Positions 37,412-48,048 of a stretch of 64,000 nt of DNA are shown here, in pieces (the stretch's first letter is position 1; every line of letters begins with the position of its first letter). The translations under genes and the position numbers were made by a program. Origin of the DNA: JAPHTQ01 sp050288165 (lineage in GTDB: Bacteria > Pseudomonadota > Gammaproteobacteria > Thiohalomonadales > Thiohalomonadaceae); NCBI GenBank assembly GCA_050288165.1, contig JBNKDG010000007.1, positions 146,975-210,974 of the forward strand, in the 5' to 3' direction. Below the pieces are notes generated by a model. That model was not told where the DNA came from, searched no databases, and saw only the letters and a list, made by a program, of their open reading frames with translations.

Positions 37412-37601
37412 ATTAATACCCCCATTCCCGTCATGCCGGACCTGCTCCGGCATCCAGGCTTCGTTCACTGGGTTCCGGCCTGCGCCGGAATGACGGCATC
37501 GTACGTCTATGGCTAACTCTTTTTCTACTTACCACGCAATAATTAATCCATTGTTATTAGCGACTTACCCGCTCTTTTCCGTGCCTTCCGTGTGTTCCGT
37601 G
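37392..37601. repeat. Inverted repeat of ACGGAA heptads enclosing REP-like palindromes
   Basis: CACGGAACACACGGAAG at 37392-37408 is repeated exactly, inverted, at 37585-37601. The arms are made of 7-bp steps (CACGGAA). Between them lie the CCGGC palindromes listed separately and an AT-rich spacer. The left arm is inside the rnhB 3' end. The element fills most of the gap 37412-37669 before dnaE. Confidence 0.8.
37433..37496. repeat. Pair of REP-like palindromes
   Basis: ATGCCGGA-CCTGC-TCCGGCAT (37433-37453) and TTCCGGC-CTGC-GCCGGAA (37473-37490) are two adjacent short hairpins, the usual form of a REP doublet. The 29 bases 37468-37496 recur in inverse orientation at 62218-62246 with one mismatch, close to a RAYT transposase gene. 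Confidence 0.8.
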
Positions 37602-37669
37602 GCCATTAAGTCTTCTTCATTTCTGTCAAGACTTGTTCTACCCGGTAACCCGGGGTAACGTTCCAACCC

Positions 37670-40600
37670 ATGTCCGCCCAGTTCATCCACCTCCGCCTGC
37701 ACACCGAATTTTCCCTCACCGACGGTCTGGTGCGGGTCAAGCCTGTGATGGCGGCTGCGCGCAAGCTGGGCATGCCCGCGGTGGCGCTGACCGACCAGTG
37801 CAACCTCTTTGCCATGGTCAAATTTTACTCCGCGGCGCAGGCGGCCGGGATCAAGCCGATCATCGGCGTGGATGTCTGGATCGATAATCCCGACGACGCC
37901 AACCGTCCCAGCCGTCTGGTGCTGCTGTGTAAGGACGAGACCGGCTACCGCAACCTCACCCGGCTGGTCTCCCGCAGCTACATCGAAAATCAGCATCGCG
38001 GTATCCCCATTGTTAAACGCGAATGGTTGCAGGGCCAGGTGAAGGGGCTGATCGCCCTCTCCGGCGGTCGCGAAGGGGATGTGGGCCAGGCGCTACTGAA
38101 CGGCAAGAAAGAACTGGCCGCGGATCTGCTCACCGGCTGGCTGCGCCTCTTCGCCGACAACTACTATCTGGAACTGCAACGTACCGGCCGCGACGGCGAG
38201 GAGAGCTACCTCCACGCGGCGGTGGAGATGGCCGGGACCATGGGCATTCCGGTGGTCGCCACCAACGACGTGCGCTTCATCGGCAAGGACGATTTCGAGG
38301 CCCACGAGGTGCGGGTCTGTATCCACGACGGCCGCACCCTCGACGACCCGCGCCGCAGCCGCCACTACAGCGAGCAGCAATACCTGCGCAGCCCGGAGGA
38401 GATGGCCGAGCTGTTTGCCGACATCCCCGAGGCGCTGGAGAACAGCGTCGAGATCGCCAAACGCTGCAACCTGGTACTGACTCTGGGCGAGTCCTTCCTG
38501 CCCAATTTCCCGGTGCCCGACGGCCTGACCATGGACGAGTACTTCCGCCAGCTCTCCCGCGAGGGACTGGAGAAACGTCTCGACGTGCTGCTGGACCGCA
38601 ACGCCCCCGACTTTGCCGAGAAACGGAAACCCTACGACGAGCGGCTGGAGATGGAACTGGACGTCATCATCCAGATGGGCTTCCCCGGTTACTTCCTCAT
38701 CGTCGCCGACTTTATCCAGTGGGGTAAAAACAACGGCGTGCCGGTGGGGCCGGGCCGTGGTTCCGGTGCCGGTTCCCTGGTGGCCTACGCCCTGACCATC
38801 ACCGATCTCGACCCACTGGCCTACGACCTGCTGTTCGAGCGCTTCCTCAACCCGGAGCGGGTCTCGCTGCCCGACTTCGACGTCGACTTCTGCATGGAAG
38901 GTCGCGACAGGGTTATCGACTACGTGGCGCAAAAGTACGGCCGGGAGAAGGTGTCGCAGATCATCACCTACGGCACCCTGGCGGCCAAGGCGGTGGTACG
39001 TGACGTGGGCCGGGTGCTGGGCCATCCTTACGGCTTTGTCGACCAGATCGCCAAGCTGATCCCGTTCGAGATCGGCATGACCCTGGAGAAGGCGCTGGAG
39101 CAGGAGCCGGAGCTGAAGGATCGCTACCAGCAGGACGAAGAGGTGACCGCCCTCATCGACATGGCGATGAAGCTGGAGGGGATCACACGCAACGCGGGCA
39201 AACACGCGGGCGGCGTGGTCATCGCCCCCACCGAGCTGACCGACTTCTCGCCGCTCTACTGCGAGGAGGGCGGCCAGTCCATCGTTACCCAGTTCGACAA
39301 GAATGACGTGGAGGCGGCGGGCCTGGTGAAGTTCGACTTCCTCGGCCTGCGTACCCTGACTATCATCGACTGGGCGCTGGGCAATATTCGCAACAGCCTG
39401 CGCCTGCGCGGCGAGTCGGTGGAGAACTGTCCCGACATCAGCACCATCCCGCTCAACGATGCGGAGAGCTTCAAACTGCTCAAGGCGGCCAAAACCACCG
39501 CCGTATTCCAGCTCGAATCACGTGGCATGAAGGAGCTGATCACCCGCCTGCAGCCAGACTGCTTCGAGGACATCATCGCGCTGGTGGCGCTGTTCCGCCC
39601 CGGCCCGCTGCAGTCGGGGATGGTGGACGACTTCATCAACCGTAAGCACGGCCGGGCCGAGGTGGCCTATCCCCACCCGGACCTGGAGCCGGTGCTCAAG
39701 CCGACCTACGGGGTCATCCTCTACCAGGAACAGGTGCAGCGGATTGCCCAGGTGCTGGCCGGTTACTCCCTCGGCGGCGCCGACCTGCTGCGCCGCGCCA
39801 TGGGTAAGAAAAAACCCGAAGAGATGGCCAAGCAGCGCGAGACCTTCACCAAGGGCTCGGTGGAGCGCGGGGTGGAGGAGGCTACCGCCACCTACATCTT
39901 CGACCTGATGGAGAAGTTCGCCGGATACGGCTTCAACAAATCCCACTCCGCCGCCTACGCCCTGGTTTCCTACCAGACCCTCTGGCTCAAGCAGCACTAC
40001 CCGGCGGAGTTCATGGCCGCGGTGCTCTCCGCCGATATGGACAACACAGACAAGGTGGTGACCCTGATCGAGGAGTGCAAGGAGATGGGCCTCAAGGTGG
40101 TACCGCCTTCGGTCAACACCAGCGACTACAAATTCACCGTCGATGCGAATGGGGCGGTTGTCTACGGCCTTGGCGCGATCAAGGGGGTGGGCGAGGGGGC
40201 CATCGAAGGCATCGTCACCGAAAAGCAGGAGAGTGGCGCCTTCAAAGATCTGTTCGACTTCTGCCGCCGCATCGATACCAAAAAGACCAACCGCCGGGTG
40301 CTGGAGTCGTTGATCCGCGCCGGGGCGCTGGACCAGCTCGGCCCCAACCGCGCCACCCTGATGGCGGCGCTGCCCCAGGCGTTGCAGATGGCGGAGCAGG
40401 AGAGTCGCGCTGTCGCCTCCGGCACCGGCGATATGTTCGGCTTCGACAGCGAGGTACTGGAGGAGAGTCCGGCGGTCTACGAGGTGGTGCCGGAGTGGGA
40501 CGAGGATATCCGTCTCGGCGGCGAGAAGGAGACCCTGGGCCTCTACCTCACCGGCCACCCGATCAATAAATATGAGGCCGAGATCAGGTCCTTCACTACC

Positions 40601-41146
40601 TGTCGCATCGCCAATCTCAACGGCGACAAGGCGCAGAACGTGACCCTGGCGGGACTGATCATCGCCCTGCGTACCCGTCCGACCAAGCGCGGCGACAAGA
40701 TGGCCTTTCTCACCATCGACGACCGTACCGCGCGGATCGAGGTGACCCTGTTCAGCGATGTCTACGCCCGTTATCAGGATATGCTGCTCACGGATCAGGT
40801 GGTGGTGGTCAGTGGCGAGGTGCGCCACGACGACTACTCCGGTGGCCTGGTGATGCGCTGCCAGGAGTTGTGCGACATGGAGCATGCACGCGAACACTAT
40901 GCCCGCAATCTGGTGCTGGAGTTGTCGCAGGAGCAGGCCACTAACGGCTTTGCCGGGAATCTGGAGCGCGTGCTGTCGCCATTCCGCGATGGCAGCTGCC
41001 CCATCGCCATTAACTACCGCGGCAGCGATGCAGTCAGCCGCGTGCGCCTGGGCGATGAGTGGCGGGTGCGGCCCACCGATGAACTGCTGAAACGGCTGCG
41101 TCATTTAGTCGGCGAGGAGCAGGTGCGGGTCGAATATGGTCGTTGA
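37670..41146 (+). CDS. dnaE: DNA polymerase III alpha subunit
   Basis: The 1158-residue replicative polymerase has the same length class as E. coli DnaE (1160). An N-terminal PHP domain (FIHLRLHTEFSLTDG) is followed by the polymerase core. The catalytic aspartates are D404 and D406 in 'PDFDVDF', with 'GPGRGSGAGSLVAYAL' just before. The fingers carry 'FNKSHSAAYALVSYQT'. HhH and OB-fold regions follow (about 860-1080, 'VTLAGLIIALRTRPTKRGDKMAF'). It works in the cytosol with the clamp and epsilon. It is one of the most GC-rich genes here and lies between rnhB and accA as in E. coli. Confidence 0.98.
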   Translation: MSAQFIHLRLHTEFSLTDGLVRVKPVMAAARKLGMPAVALTDQCNLFAMVKFYSAAQAAGIKPIIGVDVWIDNPDDANRPSRLVLLCKDETGYRNLTRLVSRSYIENQHRGIPIVKREWLQGQVKGLIALSGGREGDVGQALLNGKKELAADLLTGWLRLFADNYYLELQRTGRDGEESYLHAAVEMAGTMGIPVVATNDVRFIGKDDFEAHEVRVCIHDGRTLDDPRRSRHYSEQQYLRSPEEMAELFADIPEALENSVEIAKRCNLVLTLGESFLPNFPVPDGLTMDEYFRQLSREGLEKRLDVLLDRNAPDFAEKRKPYDERLEMELDVIIQMGFPGYFLIVADFIQWGKNNGVPVGPGRGSGAGSLVAYALTITDLDPLAYDLLFERFLNPERVSLPDFDVDFCMEGRDRVIDYVAQKYGREKVSQIITYGTLAAKAVVRDVGRVLGHPYGFVDQIAKLIPFEIGMTLEKALEQEPELKDRYQQDEEVTALIDMAMKLEGITRNAGKHAGGVVIAPTELTDFSPLYCEEGGQSIVTQFDKNDVEAAGLVKFDFLGLRTLTIIDWALGNIRNSLRLRGESVENCPDISTIPLNDAESFKLLKAAKTTAVFQLESRGMKELITRLQPDCFEDIIALVALFRPGPLQSGMVDDFINRKHGRAEVAYPHPDLEPVLKPTYGVILYQEQVQRIAQVLAGYSLGGADLLRRAMGKKKPEEMAKQRETFTKGSVERGVEEATATYIFDLMEKFAGYGFNKSHSAAYALVSYQTLWLKQHYPAEFMAAVLSADMDNTDKVVTLIEECKEMGLKVVPPSVNTSDYKFTVDANGAVVYGLGAIKGVGEGAIEGIVTEKQESGAFKDLFDFCRRIDTKKTNRRVLESLIRAGALDQLGPNRATLMAALPQALQMAEQESRAVASGTGDMFGFDSEVLEESPAVYEVVPEWDEDIRLGGEKETLGLYLTGHPINKYEAEIRSFTTCRIANLNGDKAQNVTLAGLIIALRTRPTKRGDKMAFLTIDDRTARIEVTLFSDVYARYQDMLLTDQVVVVSGEVRHDDYSGGLVMRCQELCDMEHAREHYARNLVLELSQEQATNGFAGNLERVLSPFRDGSCPIAINYRGSDAVSRVRLGDEWRVRPTDELLKRLRHLVGEEQVRVEYGR

Positions 41147-41166
41147 GGATGGCCGAATCGCCACAG

Positions 41167-41196
41167 GCGACAAACCCCTTAACATTCACGTATAAT
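41167..41196 (+). promoter_or_regulatory. Candidate promoter of accA
   Basis: A consensus TATAAT at 41191-41196 has GCGACA at 41167-41172 with an 18-bp spacer. It lies 51 bp before the accA ATG, within the 100-bp gap after dnaE. Confidence 0.45.
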
Positions 41197-41246
41197 CCCC
41201 AACTCGCTACCAATTACAGATAAAACGCGAATAGAATCCGAACGTT

Positions 41247-42206
41247 ATGAACATGAATTTTCTCGAATTCGAGCAGCCGATCGCCGAACTGGAAGCGAAG
41301 ATTGAAGAGCTTCGTTACGTGGGCGACGACGCTGAGATCAACATCGGCGAAGAGATCGCACGCCTGCAGGCCAAGAGCAAGAGCCTGACTGAGTCGATCT
41401 TCTCCAACCTGAACTCCTGGCAGATTTCGCAACTGGCGCGCCACCCGCAGCGTCCGTATACCCTCGATTACCTCGATGCGATCTTCACTGACTTCGAAGA
41501 GCTGCACGGCGACCGTGCCTTTGCCGACGACAAGGCGATCGTTGGTGGCGTGGCCCGTCTTGATGGCCGCCCGGTGATGGTGATCGGTCACCAGAAAGGC
41601 CGCGATACCAAAGAGAAGGTACTGCGCAACTTCGGTATGCCGCGTCCAGAAGGTTACCGCAAGGCGCTGCGCCTGATGGAGATGGCCGAGCGTTTCCGCC
41701 TGCCGATCCTCACCTTCATCGATACCCCCGGTGCCTATCCCGGTGTTGGCGCGGAAGAGCGTGGCCAGTCCGAGGCGATTGCCCGCAACCTGTTGGAAAT
41801 GTCCAAGCTGCGTACCCCGATCATCTGCACCGTGATCGGCGAAGGCGGTTCCGGTGGTGCGTTGGCCATCGGTGTCGGCGACCGGGTGATGATGCTGCAA
41901 TACAGCACCTATTCGGTTATCTCGCCGGAAGGTTGCGCCTCCATTCTGTGGAAGAGTGCGGAGAAGGCCTCCGATGCCGCCGAGGCACTCGGTATTACCT
42001 CCAGCCGCCTCAAGGAACTGGGCCTGATCGACCACATCATCGCCGAGCCGCTGGGTGGTGCCCACCGCAATGTCGAAGTGATGGCCGCCAACATCAAGCG
42101 CGCCCTGCTGGGTAAGCTGGAAGAGGTCGACCGTCTCGATATGGACCAACTGCTCAGCCACCGCTACAAGAAGCTGATGTCGTTCGGTAACTTCGAAACC
42201 AAGTAA
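41247..42206 (+). CDS. accA: Acetyl-CoA carboxylase carboxyltransferase subunit alpha
   Basis: The 319-residue AccA pairs with AccD to transfer carboxyl from biotin to acetyl-CoA, the first committed step of fatty acid synthesis. An N-terminal helical region (FLEFEQPIAELEAKIEELR) precedes the crotonase-type fold. Family signatures visible are 'RPYTLDYLDAIF', 'GHQKGRDTKEK', 'FIDTPGAYPGVGAEERGQSEAIA' and 'GEGGSGGALAIGVGDRVMML'. It matches E. coli AccA (319 residues). The start may be ATG 41247 or ATG 41253 (MNMNF). Confidence 0.97.
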   Translation: MNMNFLEFEQPIAELEAKIEELRYVGDDAEINIGEEIARLQAKSKSLTESIFSNLNSWQISQLARHPQRPYTLDYLDAIFTDFEELHGDRAFADDKAIVGGVARLDGRPVMVIGHQKGRDTKEKVLRNFGMPRPEGYRKALRLMEMAERFRLPILTFIDTPGAYPGVGAEERGQSEAIARNLLEMSKLRTPIICTVIGEGGSGGALAIGVGDRVMMLQYSTYSVISPEGCASILWKSAEKASDAAEALGITSSRLKELGLIDHIIAEPLGGAHRNVEVMAANIKRALLGKLEEVDRLDMDQLLSHRYKKLMSFGNFETK

Positions 42207-42217
42207 TAAATCATTCA

Positions 42218-42295
42218 CCACGAAGCGCACGAAGAACACGAAGTGCGTAAACCATGGCCCTTTTTAACTTCGTGCCCTTCGTGTGCTTCGTGGTA
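42218..42295. repeat. Inverted repeat of ACGAAG heptads between accA and tilS
   Basis: The arms at 42218-42245 and 42268-42295 are 28 bp each and match at 25 positions. Each arm is ACCACGAAG followed by two CACGAAG-type heptads. The whole could form one long hairpin with a 22-nt loop. A near copy lies between ftsB and ispD. Confidence 0.82.
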
Positions 42296-42317
42296 AAACT
42301 CTTTTTTCTGTGCCGCT

Positions 42318-43694
42318 GTGGTGAATAACCTGATGCAGCAATCCCTTCTTCAACATCTCCGCAACACCCTTCAGGCCTTGCCGAAAGCATCCCACTACTG
42401 GGTCGGTTTCAGCGGCGGTCTCGATTCCACCGTGCTGTTGCATCTGATGGCCTCATTGCGTGATGAATTGAATGTACCGCTGTCGGCCCTGCATGTGGAT
42501 CACGCGCTTTCCGAACACTCCGCCGACTGGTCGCGCCATTGCCGCGATCTCTGCGACGCGCTAGGGGTCCCGATTACTGTGGAACAGGTGACGGTGGAAC
42601 GCGGTAACGGCAAGGGGCTGGAGGCATCAGCTCGCCATGCCCGCTATGCGGTGTTTGAAAAAATGCTGGGCGAGGGTGAAGCGCTGCTCAGCGCCCAGCA
42701 TCGTGACGACCAGGCGGAGACCTTGCTGCTGCAACTGCTGCGCGGTGGTGGGGTGCACGGTCTGGCGTCGATGCCGTTGCAACGGCCATTGGGTAAAGGC
42801 ACGTTGTTACGCCCTTTGCTCGATGTTCCCCGCAGCGATCTGGAGGCCTATGCCCGTGAGCATGGTCTGAAATGGATCGACGATCCGAGCAATTTCGATA
42901 CGACCCTGGAACGCAACTATCTGCGCCACACCCTGTTGCCGCAACTGGAACAGCGCCGTGCCGGGATGCACAAGGTGCTGGCGCGTAGCGCAGCCAATTT
43001 TGCCGAAAGCGCGCAACTGCTGGATGAACTGGCCGAGGCAGATCGGCAGTCGGCACTCAAGGCGGGCGGGGTGCTTTCGCTGACTCTCTTGCGTGAGTTA
43101 AGTCCGGCGCGTTGCCGTAACCTGCTGCGCTTCCATTGCCGCCAACTCGGCCTGCCGTTGCCCGATGTGAGTCAGTTACAGCAGGTGGTGGATGAACTGC
43201 TCACCGCGGCGGAGGATGCGATGCCGGTCGTCGCCTGGCCCGGTGCCGAGGTGCGCCGTTATCGTGACGGTGTCTGGTTTATGTCGCCGTTGTCGCCGCT
43301 AGCCGATGAACCGATCTCGCTGCACTGGAATGGGGCGGAGACACCGGCATGGCCTCAGACGTTGGGGATACTGAGGGTGAAGCCTGTGCGCGGTCGGGGG
43401 GTGCCGTTAGAGAAACTGCGTGGTGGCGGTGAGCTACGCCTGCGCCGTGGCGGCGAGTCGCTGGTACTGCCGGGACGGCAGGGACATCACGATCTGAAAA
43501 AGCTCTATCAGGAGGCGGGGGTACCACCCTGGGAGCGGGAACGTCGGCCATTACTCTACATCGATGGCGAGCTGGCACAGGTGGCGGGGTTGTGGACGGC
43601 AGCAAAATACGTCGCGGGCAACGATGAAGAGGGGATCGAACTCGATTGGTCGTTATTCGCCATTGAAAACGACGGGCAAAACAACGACAATTAG
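42318..43694 (+). CDS. tilS: tRNA(Ile)-lysidine synthetase
   Basis: TilS uses ATP to place lysine on C34 of the minor tRNA-Ile(CAU), changing it from AUG to AUA reading. The PP-loop motif FSGGLDSTVLL is near residue 30, followed by 'HVDHALSEHSADWS', 'ASARHARYAVF' and 'QHRDDQAETLLLQLLRGGG'. The C-terminal TilS domain ends with 'LYQEAGVPPWERERRPLLYIDGELAQVAGLW'. At 458 residues it is somewhat longer than E. coli TilS (432). The start is uncertain: GTG 42318, GTG 42321 or ATG 42333, none with a clear ribosome site. An inverted repeat ends 22 bp upstream. Confidence 0.95.
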   Translation: MVNNLMQQSLLQHLRNTLQALPKASHYWVGFSGGLDSTVLLHLMASLRDELNVPLSALHVDHALSEHSADWSRHCRDLCDALGVPITVEQVTVERGNGKGLEASARHARYAVFEKMLGEGEALLSAQHRDDQAETLLLQLLRGGGVHGLASMPLQRPLGKGTLLRPLLDVPRSDLEAYAREHGLKWIDDPSNFDTTLERNYLRHTLLPQLEQRRAGMHKVLARSAANFAESAQLLDELAEADRQSALKAGGVLSLTLLRELSPARCRNLLRFHCRQLGLPLPDVSQLQQVVDELLTAAEDAMPVVAWPGAEVRRYRDGVWFMSPLSPLADEPISLHWNGAETPAWPQTLGILRVKPVRGRGVPLEKLRGGGELRLRRGGESLVLPGRQGHHDLKKLYQEAGVPPWERERRPLLYIDGELAQVAGLWTAAKYVAGNDEEGIELDWSLFAIENDGQNNDN

Positions 43695-43746
43695 CCCGGC
43701 CCAGCGCCGAAAACTTTTTCTCCTGAACTCAGGCTCTTACGTTTTC

Positions 43747-45378
43747 ATGACGAAGTACATCTTTATTACCGGCGGTGTGGTCTCCTCTCTTGGGAAGGGC
43801 ATCGCTTCCGCTTCTCTTGCGGCCATCCTCGAAGCCCGCGGTCTCTCTATCACCATGCTCAAGCTCGACCCCTATATCAACGTCGATCCGGGGACCATGA
43901 GTCCGTTCCAGCATGGCGAGGTATTCGTGACCGAGGACGGCGCAGAGACCGACCTGGACCTGGGCCACTACGAGCGTTTCATCCGCTCCACCATGACCCA
44001 GCGTAACAACTTCACCACCGGTCGCATCTACGAAAACGTGATCCGCAAGGAGCGCCGCGGCGACTACCTTGGTGGCACAGTGCAGGTGATCCCGCACATC
44101 ACCGATGAGATCAAGCGTAGCGTCAAGGCGGGTGCCGAGGGCTACGACGTGGCGATGGTGGAGATCGGCGGTACCGTCGGTGACATCGAATCGCTGCCTT
44201 TCCTCGAAGCCATTCGTCAGATGCGGGTGGAGTTGGGACAGGACAACGTGCTGTTCATGCACCTGACCCTGTTGCCCTACATTCCTACCGCGGGTGAGTT
44301 GAAGACCAAGCCGACCCAGCACTCGGTCAAGGAGCTGCGCTCCATCGGTATCCAGCCGGATATCCTGATCTGCCGCGCCGACCGTCCGATGCCGGAAGAC
44401 GAAAAACGCAAAATCGCCCTGTTTACCAACGTCGAAGAGCGAGCGGTTATCTCCGCCATCGACGTCGATTCCATCTACTGTATTCCCGCTGAACTGCACA
44501 AGCAGGGGCTGGACGATATTGTGGTGGAAAAACTGCGTATCGATGCCAAACCGGCAGACCTCTCCGAATGGGATGCGGTGATCGACGCGCTGTACAACCC
44601 TACCGGCGAAACCACCATCGCCATGGTCGGCAAATACGTCGACCTGACCGAAGCCTACAAGTCTCTCTCCGAGGCGTTGATCCACGCCGGGATCAAGACC
44701 CGCACCAAGGTGAAGATCGAATACATCGATTCCGAGGATGTGGAGAAGGAAGGCACCGGCTGTCTCGAAGGCAAAGACGCGATCCTCGTCCCCGGCGGTT
44801 TCGGCGAGCGCGGTGTTGAAGGCAAGATCGCCGCCGTGCGTTATGCCCGTGAGAACAACATTCCCTATCTCGGCATCTGCCTCGGTATGCAGGTGGCGGT
44901 GATTGAATATGCCCGCAACGTGGCCGGCCTTGCCGGTGCCCATAGCACCGAGTTCCGCAAAGAGGCCGCCCATCCGGTTATCGCCCTGATCACCGAATGG
45001 GTCGAAGCCGACGGCACCGTGGTGACCCGTAACGAACAGTCCGACCTCGGCGGCACCATGCGCCTGGGTGGTCAGACCTGCCATCTGCAGGATGGCAGCA
45101 AGGTGCGCGATCTCTACGGCAAGGAGACCATCGTCGAGCGCCATCGCCACCGCTACGAATTCAACAACAACTACCGCGAACCGCTCAACAAAGCGGGACT
45201 GGTGTTTGCCGGTCTTTCCGAAGACAACTCGCTGGTGGAAGTGGTGGAATTGCCGAACCATCCCTGGTTTGTCGCCTGTCAGTTCCACCCCGAGTTCACC
45301 TCCACGCCGCGTGACGGCCACCCGCTGTTCACCGGCTTCGTTGCCGCTGCGCGCAAGTACCGGGAGAGTCACTCCTGA
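43747..45378 (+). CDS. pyrG: CTP synthase
   Basis: The 543-residue enzyme makes CTP from UTP, ATP and glutamine. The ATG at 43747 gives the standard N terminus MTKYIFITGGVVSSLGKGI. The synthase domain (1-265) carries 'LDPYINVDPGTMSPFQHGEVFVT'. The glutaminase domain has nucleophile Cys378 in 'LGICLGMQ' and the C-terminal His/Glu in 'QFHPEFTS'. kdsA starts on its last base, so the two are translationally coupled; the order pyrG-kdsA-eno-ftsB-ispD is typical for gammaproteobacteria. Confidence 0.98.
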   Translation: MTKYIFITGGVVSSLGKGIASASLAAILEARGLSITMLKLDPYINVDPGTMSPFQHGEVFVTEDGAETDLDLGHYERFIRSTMTQRNNFTTGRIYENVIRKERRGDYLGGTVQVIPHITDEIKRSVKAGAEGYDVAMVEIGGTVGDIESLPFLEAIRQMRVELGQDNVLFMHLTLLPYIPTAGELKTKPTQHSVKELRSIGIQPDILICRADRPMPEDEKRKIALFTNVEERAVISAIDVDSIYCIPAELHKQGLDDIVVEKLRIDAKPADLSEWDAVIDALYNPTGETTIAMVGKYVDLTEAYKSLSEALIHAGIKTRTKVKIEYIDSEDVEKEGTGCLEGKDAILVPGGFGERGVEGKIAAVRYARENNIPYLGICLGMQVAVIEYARNVAGLAGAHSTEFRKEAAHPVIALITEWVEADGTVVTRNEQSDLGGTMRLGGQTCHLQDGSKVRDLYGKETIVERHRHRYEFNNNYREPLNKAGLVFAGLSEDNSLVEVVELPNHPWFVACQFHPEFTSTPRDGHPLFTGFVAAARKYRESHS

Positions 45379-46214
45379 TGGAGCTATGCGGCTTCGAGGC
45401 AGGCCTCGACCATCCCCTGTTCCTGATCGCCGGTCCCTGTGTGATCGAGAGCGAGCAACTGGTGCTCGATACCGCCGGTGAGCTGCAATCCCTGTGTCAT
45501 GAACTGGGGATAAACTTCATCTTCAAATCCTCCTTCGACAAGGCCAACCGTACCTCTACCGCCAGCTTCCGCGGCCCGGGTGTGGAGCAGGGGTTGGCGA
45601 TCCTGGAGAAGGTAAAAAAACAGTACGACCTGCCGGTGCTCACCGATGTACACGAGGACACCCCGCTGAATGAGGTCGCGGCGGTGGTCGACGTGTTACA
45701 GACCCCGGCCTTTCTCTGCCGTCAGACCAACTTCATTCAGGATGTGGCCCGTCAGGGCAAGCCGGTGAATATCAAGAAGGGTCAGTTCCTCGCCCCCTGG
45801 GATATGGCCAACGTGGTGGATAAGGCCCGTGAAGTGGGCAATAACGCGATCATGGTCTGCGAACGCGGCGTCTCCTTCGGGTACAATACGCTGATTAGTG
45901 ATATGCGTGGCCTGGCGGTGATGCGCGCCACCGGTTGCCCTGTGGTATTCGATGCCACCCATTCAGTACAACAGCCGGGTGGACTCGGCGGCCGCTCCGG
46001 CGGACAACGTGAATTCGTGCCGGTGCTGGCACGTGCCGCAGTAGCCAGCGGTATCGCCGGACTGTTTATGGAAACCCATCCAGACCCGGACAAGGGACTC
46101 TCCGATGGTCCCAATATGTGGCCGCTGGCCAGAATGAAGCCACTGCTTGCAACGCTCAAGGCGTTGGATGATACGGTCAAGGCGCAGGGCTTCATCGAAA
46201 ACGACTTAACCTAA
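45378..46214 (+). CDS. kdsA: 3-deoxy-8-phosphooctulonate (KDO-8-P) synthase
   Basis: The 278-residue enzyme condenses phosphoenolpyruvate with arabinose 5-phosphate to form KDO-8-P for the LPS inner core. Conserved blocks are 'LIAGPCVIESEQL', 'FKSSFDKANRTS', 'GPGVEQGLAILEKVK', 'KGQFLAPWDM' and 'METHPDPDKGLSDGPNMWPL'. It overlaps the pyrG stop by one base (TGATG). Its substrate PEP is made by enolase, the next gene. It ties this block functionally to the lipid A genes at the left of the window. Confidence 0.97.
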   Translation: MELCGFEAGLDHPLFLIAGPCVIESEQLVLDTAGELQSLCHELGINFIFKSSFDKANRTSTASFRGPGVEQGLAILEKVKKQYDLPVLTDVHEDTPLNEVAAVVDVLQTPAFLCRQTNFIQDVARQGKPVNIKKGQFLAPWDMANVVDKAREVGNNAIMVCERGVSFGYNTLISDMRGLAVMRATGCPVVFDATHSVQQPGGLGGRSGGQREFVPVLARAAVASGIAGLFMETHPDPDKGLSDGPNMWPLARMKPLLATLKALDDTVKAQGFIENDLT

Positions 46215-46252
46215 CTTCGACAACTATCAATAAATCCGGACAGTGATTATCA

Positions 46253-47557
<1,305 letters not shown>

Positions 47558-47579
47558 TGGCGACGCGCTTCACACTAAC

Positions 47580-47611
47580 AGGCCCGGTCAACCACAAGGT
47601 TGCCCGGGCCT
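47580..47611 (+). other. Hairpin between eno and ftsB
   Basis: AGGCCCGG-TC-AACC (47580 onward) pairs with GGTT-GC-CCGGGCCT (to 47611) around an ACAA loop, a strong stem with one internal mismatch pair. No T run follows, so it is not a standard terminator. It could lower ftsB expression relative to eno or protect the eno mRNA end. Confidence 0.55.
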
Positions 47612-47626
47612 GATATTATCCAGAAC

Positions 47627-47899
47627 ATGAAATGGCTCGCCGGAATTCTGTTTGCCCTGTTACTGCTGCTGCAATACCAGTTATGGTTCGGCAACAACGG
47701 CCTGTTGCGCGGCTGGCAACTGGAGCAGAAAGTCGAACAACAGCAGGCGGAAAACGAAAAACTGAAAGAGCGTAACAAGGCACTTGAGGCCGAGGTGCGT
47801 GATCTTAAACAGGGTATGGAAGCGATCGAAGAGCGCGCCCGTGCCGACCTCGGCATGATCAAGAAAGACGAAACCTTCTACCAGGTGGTTGAAGAGTGA
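47627..47899 (+). CDS. ftsB: Cell division protein FtsB
   Basis: The 90-residue bitopic membrane protein of the divisome FtsQLB complex has a short cytoplasmic N terminus, one membrane helix (residues 3-20, LAGILFALLLLLQYQLW) and a leucine-zipper coiled-coil (about 30-65). The C-terminal 'ERARADLGMIKKDETFYQVVE' is the conserved family end. The ATG at 47627 is chosen because the upstream in-frame codon lies inside a hairpin. The position between eno and ispD is the standard one. Confidence 0.94.
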   Translation: MKWLAGILFALLLLLQYQLWFGNNGLLRGWQLEQKVEQQQAENEKLKERNKALEAEVRDLKQGMEAIEERARADLGMIKKDETFYQVVEE

Positions 47900-47905
47900 C
47901 TTTTC

Positions 47906-48038
47906 ACCACGAAGCACACGAAGAGCACGAAGGTAATAGAGTATGTCTCCGGGAATGGTTGTAATGAAAGGTAGGGTGAGTAGCCTGCGATCGGCACATT
48001 TTTTCTCGTTTCTTCGTGAGCTTCGTGTTCTTCGTGGT
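47906..48038. repeat. Inverted repeat of ACGAAG heptads between ftsB and ispD
   Basis: The left arm 47906-47933 (ACCACGAAG then CACGAAG-type heptads) pairs with the right arm 48012-48038 (three CTTCGTG-type heptads ending in GTGGT). The spacer is about 78 bp. The arms match those of the element at 42218-42295. It fills almost the whole 149-bp gap and ends 10 bp before the ispD ATG. Confidence 0.82.
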
Positions 48039-48048
48039 AGATGCTTTT

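Noticed and set aside
39518..41104. 528-codon open frame antisense to dnaE
   Set aside because: It mirrors the GC-rich third-position bias of dnaE. The protein is low-complexity His/Val/Gly-rich with no recognisable domain, and dnaE is intact on the other strand.
43729..45372. 547-codon open frame antisense to pyrG
   Set aside because: A shadow of the high-GC pyrG frame with no ribosome site or domain; pyrG is complete and conserved.
47580..47611. Intrinsic terminator between eno and ftsB
   Set aside because: The stem is strong but no T tract follows, so it is listed only as a hairpin.
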